A stretch of DNA of 13,697 bases from Desulfobulbus sp. (GTDB lineage Bacteria > Desulfobacterota > Desulfobulbia > Desulfobulbales > Desulfobulbaceae), in NCBI GenBank assembly GCA_030600525.1, contig JAUVLX010000062.1, positions 1 to 13,697 of the forward strand, read 5' to 3'. Below the pieces are notes generated by a model. The model had not been told where the DNA came from and made no database searches. It worked only from the letters and a program-made list of their open reading frames with translations. Below, piece by piece: positions 1-6,607 of this stretch (its first letter is position 1; every line of letters begins with the position of its first letter). Made by a program: the position numbers and the translations under genes.

Positions 1-207
1 TACAACGCTAAATTACTTCAAGCAAACAGTCTTCCCGAGACTATCCAGAAAACTTTCTTTAGTGACAAATACATTTCCCCCAGGGTGGTTGGTGATTCCA
101 GTCGTCCGTGAAACTGAGCAATCAGCCGATAGAAAATCAGAGCTTAATAGGAATAACCTTAACCTGATGAGTTTTATACAGAGATAGAGCTTATCAAGGG
201 CAATCTC

Positions 208-501
208 TCATCTGTTGTCACTTCTTCCGGTCATGATATAGGGGAAAGATGTTGACTTGACATAAGGGTTAATTTCACTCTGACCCTTGAAATTATGGCT
301 TCGATAATTCTCGGCATCCGATAGGCCCTTCCGTTTTAAATCGCGTAAATCCCAATATAGAACCTGAAGACCTGCAGCTAACATTCTTTGTTTGAACCTA
401 CCCATGGCAGATCTTAAAGCTGCTTCCGTGAGCCTATCCCCACCAGTTCCAGCTATGGAGTGAATTGATTGCTTAAATACCGCCAGCTCTACAGCCATCA
501 T
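208..501 (-). pseudogene. Degraded tyrosine recombinase (phage-type integrase) C-terminal remnant
   Basis: A 97-codon open frame that looks like the C-terminal catalytic part of a tyrosine recombinase. The run GGDRLTEAALRSAMGRFKQRM followed by GLQVLYWDLRDLKRKGLSDAEN matches the usual family pattern of a sampled helix, then W-x-L-H-D-L-K-R-K-G-x-S-D. The rest of the enzyme is missing: an in-frame stop (517-519) lies just upstream of the first Met, so the N-terminal DNA-binding half and the first catalytic Arg are absent. The conserved His of the H-D-L box appears as Arg (CGC, one base from CAC), and the glycine-His box and nucleophile-Tyr region are poorly preserved (SHNFKGQSEINPYVK). I therefore read it as a relic of an old integrated element. 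The family call rests on remembered consensus only; a chance small ORF is the alternative. Confidence 0.55.
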
Positions 502-734
502 ATTGGCAGTAAAATTTTACTCCTATTACTCCAGCAGAGGCACTCTAAAAACGGCAGAAAACGTACTCAATCTTTTTAACAAAAAGGTGTATTATTTTTA
601 AGGACCTGAGAACTATGGTATAAGAAGGAGAGAGGTTTTGCCAATTCGTCATTGATAGAAATTTGCTTTTTTAAAACCAACAACTGTCCTTGTTTATTAT
701 CTCAAACTTTAGGCAAGGGGGAGATAAAAATATA
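502..734. other. Intergenic region upstream of the CoA-transferase/GNAT gene
   Basis: AT-rich non-coding stretch between the integrase remnant and the plus-strand gene starting at 735. It presumably holds that gene's promoter, but I could not identify a convincing -35/-10 pair with normal spacing. A TATAAG hexamer at 619-624 and a TATTAT hexamer at 695-700 are possible -10 elements without a good -35 partner. No operator-like dyad or riboswitch fold was evident. Confidence 0.4.
715..723 (+). promoter_or_regulatory. Ribosome binding site that decides the start at 735
   Basis: AAGGGGGAG is a purine-rich Shine-Dalgarno-like run, 11 bases before the ATG at 735. The frame can be extended upstream to a TTG at 690, but that codon has no comparable site in front of it and would add 15 residues not typical of the family. 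The ATG is preferred. Confidence 0.7.
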
Positions 735-2618
735 ATGCATACTCAATATTGGGCAGATAGTTATGTAGAAAAATCTGTCACTCCTCAAAAAGCAATATCG
801 CATATACGATCTGGTCAAATGGTTTTTATCGGCTCAGGATGTGGTGAGCCTCAGAAACTGGTGCAGACCCTTACTGAAAATGCGTCCAGGCTCAATGGAC
901 TCGAGATTATCCGCCTGTTCGGACGAGAAACAGCTTCCTTAACAGCCATTGCGGACAAAACTTCGGATACCAGTATAAATATCCGTTCAATCTATCTCGG
1001 CTCAGCGGAAACACCACGCATTGCGAAGCATAAGCGTTTTATCACGCCAATGAATATGTCCGATGTGCCGGCTCTCTTTACAACCCGCAAAATGCCTTTG
1101 AATGTTGCGCTGGTTCAGGTTTCTCCTCCGGATGATTTTGGTTGGATGAGCTTAGGGATTTCCGTTGATGTGACCCTTGCAGCCGCCCGATCTGCTGATT
1201 TCGTGATTGCCCAGATTAATCCCCGGATGCCACGGGTTATGGGACAAAGTTTTATTCACGTAAATGACGTTGATGCCATTGTCCATCATGAGGAGGAACT
1301 TCTTGCAGTACCTCCGGCAAAGTTTTCACCGGAGGCTGCCATTACCATGGGTAAACTTATCGCCCGTCAGATAGAGGATGGCTCAACGCTGCAAATAAAT
1401 ATTGATGCTGTTTCTCATGCAACGGTACAGGCGCTGATCGACAAAAATGACCTCGGGATTCACTCCCAGTTTTTAACAGATGACGTCATGCACCTCTATG
1501 CCAGAGGAAATGTCAATAATCGTAAAAAAGGCTTTAACGAAGGCAAAATGGTGGCTTCTATGGCCATTGGCAGTCACAACCTCTATGAATTCATCAATGA
1601 CAACCCTGCCGTCGATTTCCATCCTTCCGATTATGTGAATAATCCCTTCAATATTGCCCGAAATAATCGAATGGTATCCTTGAATGTTGCTCAAACCATT
1701 GACCTGACCGGACAGGTTTCGGCCGAGGCGTCAGCAACGACTCGTTACGCCGGTGTTTCAGGCATTCCGGATTTTGTGAGAGGGGCTCGTCAATCACCTG
1801 GCGGCAAATCGATTATCATGATCTTTTCAACCACCCCTGGAGAAGATGGCCATGTCTCCAATATTGTACCTCACATTGGCAAAAATGCCGTTGTTGTCCC
1901 ACGAGGAGATGTGCACTATGTGGTTTCCGAATACGGAGCAGTGAACCTCTTTGGGAAAAGCCTACAGGAACGTGTGATAGCTATGATCAGTCTGGCGCAC
2001 CCTGACTTTCGAGAAGAGCTTTTCGAACATGCCAAGGAACAGGGGGTGATAGGAGCACAACGCAATCTCGGGGAGGCGGAAAAGGCTGTTTACCCAGTTC
2101 GCCTGGAAGAAACAATTAAAATAGATGGTAATGAAGTCACTATCCGTCCCACCAAACCTGTGGATGGACGACGCATTCAGGAGCATTTCTACAACCTGGC
2201 TAAAACGGACATATTTACACGATTTTTCCACGAAAAAACAGTTTTTGGTATCTCGGAAGTTGAAAGTCGATCCCAGGTCGATTATGTGCAAGATCTTGCT
2301 CTCGTAGCTGTTGTCGGTGAATTTGGTTTTGGCCGTGTTGTAGCTATCGGGGAAAGCATGAGGCTGAAAAACTCCAATATGGCAGAAGTGGCTTTTTCGG
2401 TAAGTAAAGACTATCAGGGTAAGGGATTAGGAAAAATTTTCCTCAAGAAGTTAGCTGTTTCGGCCAGGGAAAACGGCATTGCAGGCCTGATGGCCATCAC
2501 TTTTCCCAGTAATACGGCCATGATTAGTCTTTTTAAAACCCTCCCTTATAAGGTGAAAACAAAGTATGAAGATGGAGATGTTGTCCTGAGCTGTCGTTTT
2601 GATGAACTTGCGGAATAG
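735..2618 (+). CDS. Acetyl-CoA hydrolase/transferase family protein fused to a GNAT N-acetyltransferase
   Basis: A 627-residue two-part protein, probably cytoplasmic. Residues about 10-450 are a Cat1/4-hydroxybutyrate CoA-transferase-like fold: MGQSFIHVNDVDAIV (169-183), GIHSQFLTDD (241-250), GGKSIIMIFSTTPGEDGHVS (356-375) and DVHYVVSEYGAVNLFGKSL (392-410), ending in AHPDFREEL. Residues about 466-620 are a GNAT domain; it opens with VTIRPTKPVDGRR and FTRFF, as in the acetyltransferase part of Pat-type protein acetylases, and has the acetyl-CoA-binding Q-x-x-G-x-G motif as QGKGLG (561-566). Oddity: where characterised CoA-transferases have the catalytic Glu (H-T/S-E), this protein has Gln245 (CAG, 1467-1469). 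CoA transfer through a glutamyl-CoA thioester is therefore doubtful; the domain may bind or sense acyl-CoA, or work as a hydrolase. The gene stands alone on the plus strand, convergent with the nuo operon. The family is certain; the substrate and the acetyl acceptor are unknown. Confidence 0.9.
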   Translation: MHTQYWADSYVEKSVTPQKAISHIRSGQMVFIGSGCGEPQKLVQTLTENASRLNGLEIIRLFGRETASLTAIADKTSDTSINIRSIYLGSAETPRIAKHKRFITPMNMSDVPALFTTRKMPLNVALVQVSPPDDFGWMSLGISVDVTLAAARSADFVIAQINPRMPRVMGQSFIHVNDVDAIVHHEEELLAVPPAKFSPEAAITMGKLIARQIEDGSTLQINIDAVSHATVQALIDKNDLGIHSQFLTDDVMHLYARGNVNNRKKGFNEGKMVASMAIGSHNLYEFINDNPAVDFHPSDYVNNPFNIARNNRMVSLNVAQTIDLTGQVSAEASATTRYAGVSGIPDFVRGARQSPGGKSIIMIFSTTPGEDGHVSNIVPHIGKNAVVVPRGDVHYVVSEYGAVNLFGKSLQERVIAMISLAHPDFREELFEHAKEQGVIGAQRNLGEAEKAVYPVRLEETIKIDGNEVTIRPTKPVDGRRIQEHFYNLAKTDIFTRFFHEKTVFGISEVESRSQVDYVQDLALVAVVGEFGFGRVVAIGESMRLKNSNMAEVAFSVSKDYQGKGLGKIFLKKLAVSARENGIAGLMAITFPSNTAMISLFKTLPYKVKTKYEDGDVVLSCRFDELAE

Positions 2619-2754
2619 AGAAGAGAGAAGGTGCTGAAAAAGCCGCAGGTTTAGTGGCCGATGGATTGTTCATCTGCACACCCCTAGTGTTCGGGAATTC
2701 CAAAAACCGGGGTCGGAGCAAGCTAACCTTTTGTATTAACAATTAAAAGAGACT

Positions 2755-2789
2755 AAAAAGAGCCACTTCTCAGCCATAAAACTCTTTTT
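2755..2789 (+). terminator. Possible weak terminator of the plus-strand gene
   Basis: AAAAAGAG (2755-2762) pairs perfectly with CTCTTTTT (2782-2789) around a 19-base loop. The stem is A/T-rich and its right arm supplies the T-run. It lies 137 bp past the stop codon of the CoA-transferase/GNAT gene, so it could stop that transcript, but thermodynamically it is weak. Confidence 0.25.
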
Positions 2790-2960
2790 CACAGCTAAAT
2801 AGGCATGTTTAAACTCCTAAGTCACTATTTCTCCTATTAGTTTTGACCGACTGAACCTGAGCAAACCGAGGACAAGAAATGTCTATTGGCAATCCTAAAA
2901 GCTTAAACAAAACTCGAAATTAAAATAATTCCTGTACATCTCCGAGGGACTGACAGATCA

Positions 2961-2987
2961 GATAGAAACTTGATCATCAAATCTATC
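2961..2987. repeat. Imperfect inverted repeat centred on TTGATCATCAA
   Basis: TTGAT-C-ATCAA (2970-2980) is a perfect short dyad. It is flanked by GATAGA (2961-2966) and TCTATC (2982-2987), giving a two-step hairpin with a small asymmetric internal loop (3 versus 1 bases). No T-run follows, so it does not look like an intrinsic terminator. It may be a protein-binding dyad, an RNA processing hairpin in the 3' region, or chance. Confidence 0.35.
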
Positions 2988-3012
2988 AGTTCAGATCTAG
3001 ACTTCTACACAT

Positions 3013-3047
3013 AAAAAAAGGGAAAGTTTACGAATAAACTTTCCCTT
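3013..3047 (-). terminator. Intrinsic terminator ending the nuo-CBS transcript
   Basis: A perfect 13-bp inverted repeat (3018-3030 with 3035-3047) closes a four-base loop that reads TTCG on the minus strand. On that strand the stem runs straight into a T-tract (complement of the A-run at 3013-3019). It lies about 50 bp after the CBS gene stop, so it is well placed to end the whole minus-strand operon. On the plus strand the stem is not followed directly by a T-run. Confidence 0.88.
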
Positions 3048-3097
3048 CTCAATTTAGACTGCTTTTTTTCTTAGGCAGCCTCTTTTATTACCTTACA

Positions 3098-3544
3098 TCA
3101 CGCTGGATATTTGCCAGAAATATAATCCTTAAGGTAGTGATTCTCCACTTCCTTATCTGTGATCAACGCCTTTACAACGTCACCAATGGAAACAATTCCT
3201 TTGACCTGATCCTTTTCCATAATAGGAATGTGCCGGATACGGTTTTCGGTCATAATAGCCTGAATATAGTCAATACTATCCTCTTCTGAGGCAGCAAGTA
3301 TATCTTTGCTCATTACCCGATTGACTCTTTGTAAGGCACAATTTTCATCAGTACATCCTTCCTGAATCGCTTTCAAAATATCATTTGGAGCGATAATCCC
3401 CTGAATGGCATCGTTATCATCTACGACGAGCAGAGAACCGATTTTCTCAGTGAAGAATTTATCAGATGCTGCCATCAGAGTGGAATCCTGATGGATTGTA
3501 TGTACGACTGTCCCTTTAGTTTTAAGAATATCTTTAACTTTCAT
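3098..3544 (-). CDS. Tandem CBS-domain protein
   Basis: A 148-residue soluble protein made almost entirely of two CBS domains (about residues 1-62 and 73-132). Each ends in the typical hydrophobic strand and G-I-V/I-x-x-x-D pattern: GIIAPNDILKAI (49-60) and GIVSIGDVVKAL (116-127), the latter preceded by NRIRHIPIM (101-109). The tail, NHYLKDYISGKYPA, is common in stand-alone bacterial CBS-pair proteins. CBS pairs bind adenine nucleotides or related ligands and usually sense energy state; no catalytic domain is attached. The start is supported by AAAGGAG (3553-3559) 8 bases before the ATG. It lies 82 bp after nuoN on the same strand and before a shared terminator, so it may be read from the nuo transcript or from a promoter in that gap. 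A role in complex I control is inference only. Confidence 0.9.
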   Translation of the reverse strand: MKVKDILKTKGTVVHTIHQDSTLMAASDKFFTEKIGSLLVVDDNDAIQGIIAPNDILKAIQEGCTDENCALQRVNRVMSKDILAASEEDSIDYIQAIMTENRIRHIPIMEKDQVKGIVSIGDVVKALITDKEVENHYLKDYISGKYPA

Positions 3545-3626
3545 GTTCCATACTCCTTTAAAATAAAGCCTCGATCATCGCTAATATAGCAAGCGCTACG
3601 AAGTATTTGCTTACTATGAGAGCGAC

Positions 3627-5045
3627 TTAAATAATTACCGGATACAACCCTATTATCAGAACACACGCCGCTAGAATAAAAGTACCGATGGGGGCGAGTC
3701 CATTAGATGTGGTATCTTCAAAGCTGTCAGTTGCTTCATGAAAGTACATGCTAATTATTAATCGCAGATAATACCACATAGAAAGTATACTGCTGATTAT
3801 ACCAAACACAGCGAGTGCGATCTGACCGGCGTCAATGGCACTGGTAATAACGAAGAATTTACCCATGAAACCAGCTGTTGGCGGAATACCTGCCATGGAA
3901 AGCAGGAATATGGTAATAGCTGCTGCGGAATAAGGTCGAACCTGAGCCAAACCTTTAAAATCGTCAAAGCTTTTCCTCTTTTCACCTTCGCCACCCAAAT
4001 AAGAGAGGGCAGCAAACATACCAAGAGTACCAACAGCGTAGGCCGCAAGATAGTAAAGGATTACATTACCAGAAAAATTATCAGCACTCACAGCAACAAG
4101 CGCGATGAGCAGGTAACCTGTATGAACAATACCGGAAGCAGCAAGCATTCTCTTAAGGGTGTCCTGACCAATAGCAATCAGATTACCAACAAACATGGTG
4201 AACACTGAGAAGTAGAACAGGTAATTCACCCAGCTACTACGTAGGCTCTCATCAGCAACCAGGAAATTGGCAAAAACCGCAAATATGGCTGTTTTAAGGC
4301 CAGTAGCCATATACCCTGTTATTGGAGCTGATGCGCCATCGTAAACATCTATAACCCATGCGTGGAATGGAAAGGCAGCTGCCTTGAATAAAAAAGCCAC
4401 TAACACGAAAAAAGAACCAGCAACCAGTGCGGGGTTATTAAAGAATCCGTTTTCAGCTACGAATTGACCGATGCTTGAAAATTGAGTCGAGTGAGCACCA
4501 CCATAGATGAGTGCAGCTCCCATTGTAAAAAAGGCTCCAGCAAAAGCACCGAGCATGAGGTACTTCATAACAGCCTCTGCTGCGGTTTTGTTTTTTCTGT
4601 CATAGCCAACGAGAATATAAATCGCAAGTGACATTATCTCGAGCGCTATAAATACAGAGATAAGTTCTTGCACCATCGTCAACAAAAGCATTCCACAGGC
4701 AGAAAAAGTGATGAGGCTGTAGAATTCAGTAGTACAAAAATTGTTTTGTTTAAAGTAGGTCTGGGCACTCATGGCAGTGAAGAACCCGCAACCAAGAATT
4801 ATAAGACCAGCAACCCTGGTGAAATTACTGATAACAAGCATGTTGTTAAAAACAGTTTCATAGGGGGTCACGTTCCCAGTGATACAGTTAGAGAGTTGCA
4901 TGAGAAATGCGATACCAAAAATCCCCATGCAACAAAATGAAGCCTGTTCAATAGTAACCTTTTCGAATGCTGCTACCAGCATTAACGAAATGGCGCCCGC
5001 TGTAATAATTATGAGCGGCATTAGTAACATAAAATCGTTTGTCAT
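3627..5045 (-). CDS. nuoN: NADH-quinone oxidoreductase subunit N
   Basis: A 472-residue polytopic membrane protein, one of the three Mrp-antiporter-like proton-pumping subunits of complex I, located in the inner membrane. The expected charged residues of the channel are visible: Glu136 in FIALEIMSLAIYILVGY, Lys221 in FLFKAAAFPFHAW, Lys251 in GYMATGLKTAIF and Lys298 in GQDTLKRMLAASGIVHTGY. The motif F-K-A-A/x-A-F-P-F-H-x-W is diagnostic of NuoN. Length agrees with the family (E. coli about 485). The ATG is preceded by AGAGGGG at a workable distance and lies 17 bp after nuoM. It is the last complex I gene of the operon. No sign of damage. Confidence 0.96.
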   Translation of the reverse strand: MTNDFMLLMPLIIITAGAISLMLVAAFEKVTIEQASFCCMGIFGIAFLMQLSNCITGNVTPYETVFNNMLVISNFTRVAGLIILGCGFFTAMSAQTYFKQNNFCTTEFYSLITFSACGMLLLTMVQELISVFIALEIMSLAIYILVGYDRKNKTAAEAVMKYLMLGAFAGAFFTMGAALIYGGAHSTQFSSIGQFVAENGFFNNPALVAGSFFVLVAFLFKAAAFPFHAWVIDVYDGASAPITGYMATGLKTAIFAVFANFLVADESLRSSWVNYLFYFSVFTMFVGNLIAIGQDTLKRMLAASGIVHTGYLLIALVAVSADNFSGNVILYYLAAYAVGTLGMFAALSYLGGEGEKRKSFDDFKGLAQVRPYSAAAITIFLLSMAGIPPTAGFMGKFFVITSAIDAGQIALAVFGIISSILSMWYYLRLIISMYFHEATDSFEDTTSNGLAPIGTFILAACVLIIGLYPVII

Positions 5046-5062
5046 GATTAGCCCCTCTGGCC

Positions 5063-6595
5063 TTAATTCTTCTTTTCTACTGTATGCCCATCTGACTGTT
5101 GGGCGTGAGTACTTTGAGCTATTTGCATTGAGTCTGCCTTGGTTACAGAAGCTATTAACTGCTGCGCTGCAGGTTCAATTTTACTAAGGAAGGGTTGGGG
5201 GTAAAGCCCCATGACAACGATAAGAACAATAACGGGTAAGAATGTAAGTCCTTCTTTAATGCTCAAATCAGTGAACCCTTCTGTCCGATCATTGGTTTTT
5301 TCAAAAAATACACGTTGAAACATCCATAACATGTAACAAACACCAATAATGAGGGTCGTACCGGCAAGAACACCTATCACAACGTTAAATTTGATAGCAC
5401 CTAAGATAATGAGGAATTCGCCAATAAAACCTGAGGTACCCGGAAGGCCAACAGAGGCAAGCATGGCTACCGCAAAAAAGAAGGCAAAGACAGGGGCTTT
5501 ATAAGCAATTCCACCAAGATCTTTGATTTGACGGGTTTTCATTTTATCTTCGATTATCCCGACAAAAAGGAACAGGACACCGGTACTCGTGGCATGGGCA
5601 ACGATCTGATATATACTTCCGGTCAATGCCTGCACATTGAGACAAAAAACACCAAGAGCTATAATCCCCATATGAGATGCGGAGGAGAAAGCCAACATTC
5701 GTTTAATATCTTTTTGGGCGATAGCAGTTATACCACAGTACATCATACCAATAACTCCAGAATATGCGAGTAGCAGGGCAAAGCGGGCAAACTCTCCATC
5801 AAAAACAGGCACTACAAAACGAATAACCGCGTAGACACCAATTTTTGCCATTATAGCAGACAGAACAAATGTGGTGGCTGTTGGTGCTTCTGTATATGCG
5901 TCTGGTAACCAAGTATGAAAAGGAAACAGTGGGATTTTGATTGCAAAAGCGATCATAAATCCAAAAAATGCGAGCACAGCAACCGGTCCAGCAAGCTGCA
6001 GTTGAGACATTTGAGAAATCGCGAAATTCCATTCACCAAACTGCGCGTGATACGTAACTCCAACATAAATAATGGAGGCCAGCATCAATAAGGATCCTGC
6101 AATGGTGTAAATGGTAATTTTCAAGGTTGCTTTAATCCGATTTTCTCCACCGTACAAGCCAAGCATGAAGAATATAGGAAGGAGCATAATTTCCCAGAAA
6201 ATGTAAAATAGGACCATATCAGCAGCACACAAAGCTCCTGCCATTGCTCCCTGCACAATCAGCAGGTTGGCATAATACCCTTTTTCCTTGGTGGAAAAAA
6301 GGATATACACCATCGGCAGCAGTATTGCTCCGGCAAGCAGCACAAACAGACTGATGCCATCCAACCCGAGATGGTAGTTAATACCCCACGCTGGGATCCA
6401 AGCCACATTTTCGACAAACTGCAATGCGGCCTGTTCTTTAAATTTAAAGAAGATGTCTAGACCGAGGATAAGACTAGCAAAGGAGATTACTAGTCCGGTT
6501 AATCGAGCTATACCTTTCCCAGCCGGCGTAAGCAGTAGAATTAGTCCTGCAACTATTGGCAGGAATATCATTACAGATAGAACGTGTTCAAACAT
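5063..6595 (-). CDS. nuoM: NADH-quinone oxidoreductase subunit M
   Basis: A 510-residue antiporter-like membrane subunit that forms the middle proton channel of the complex I arm. Key residues match E. coli NuoM positions: Glu135 in FWEIMLLPIFFMLGLYGG, Lys220 in FAIKIPLFPFHTWLPDAY, Lys251 in AIMAKIGVYAVIRF, Lys298 in AIAQKDIKRMLAFSSASHMG, and Glu393 in GLPGTSGFIGEF. The tail after the last helix (about residues 480-510) is hydrophilic with several Gln/His residues and is not a recognised domain. It starts 12 bp after nuoL with an AGGTAGGTG purine run that overlaps the nuoL stop. It appears intact. Confidence 0.97.
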   Translation of the reverse strand: MFEHVLSVMIFLPIVAGLILLLTPAGKGIARLTGLVISFASLILGLDIFFKFKEQAALQFVENVAWIPAWGINYHLGLDGISLFVLLAGAILLPMVYILFSTKEKGYYANLLIVQGAMAGALCAADMVLFYIFWEIMLLPIFFMLGLYGGENRIKATLKITIYTIAGSLLMLASIIYVGVTYHAQFGEWNFAISQMSQLQLAGPVAVLAFFGFMIAFAIKIPLFPFHTWLPDAYTEAPTATTFVLSAIMAKIGVYAVIRFVVPVFDGEFARFALLLAYSGVIGMMYCGITAIAQKDIKRMLAFSSASHMGIIALGVFCLNVQALTGSIYQIVAHATSTGVLFLFVGIIEDKMKTRQIKDLGGIAYKAPVFAFFFAVAMLASVGLPGTSGFIGEFLIILGAIKFNVVIGVLAGTTLIIGVCYMLWMFQRVFFEKTNDRTEGFTDLSIKEGLTFLPVIVLIVVMGLYPQPFLSKIEPAAQQLIASVTKADSMQIAQSTHAQQSDGHTVEKKN

Positions 6596-6607
6596 TGTTA
6601 CACCTAC

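Larger units (their letters stand above)
2619..3097. other. Convergent intergenic region
   Basis: This 479-bp gap between the ends of the plus-strand CoA-transferase/GNAT gene and the minus-strand CBS gene contains no convincing gene. It holds a strong intrinsic terminator for the minus strand (3013-3047), an imperfect dyad around TTGATCATCAA (2961-2987) and a weak AT-rich hairpin (2755-2789). A 14-codon frame at 2879-2923 has a GAGG 7 bases before its ATG but no other support. The remainder shows nothing I can name. Confidence 0.6.

Noticed and set aside
690..734. Upstream TTG start extending the CoA-transferase/GNAT protein by 15 residues
   Set aside because: No ribosome site before the TTG; the extension runs through the Shine-Dalgarno region of the better ATG at 735.
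2533..2742. Minus-strand frame of 69 codons across the end of the CoA-transferase/GNAT gene
   Set aside because: Half of it is antisense to the GNAT domain, no good ribosome site was seen, and no family resemblance was evident.
2879..2923. 14-codon plus-strand frame with a GAGG upstream
   Set aside because: Too short, with no conservation information; a start with a four-base purine match is expected by chance.
3545..3626. Possible independent promoter for the CBS gene (TATATT on the minus strand)
   Set aside because: No -35 element at an acceptable distance; left unannotated.
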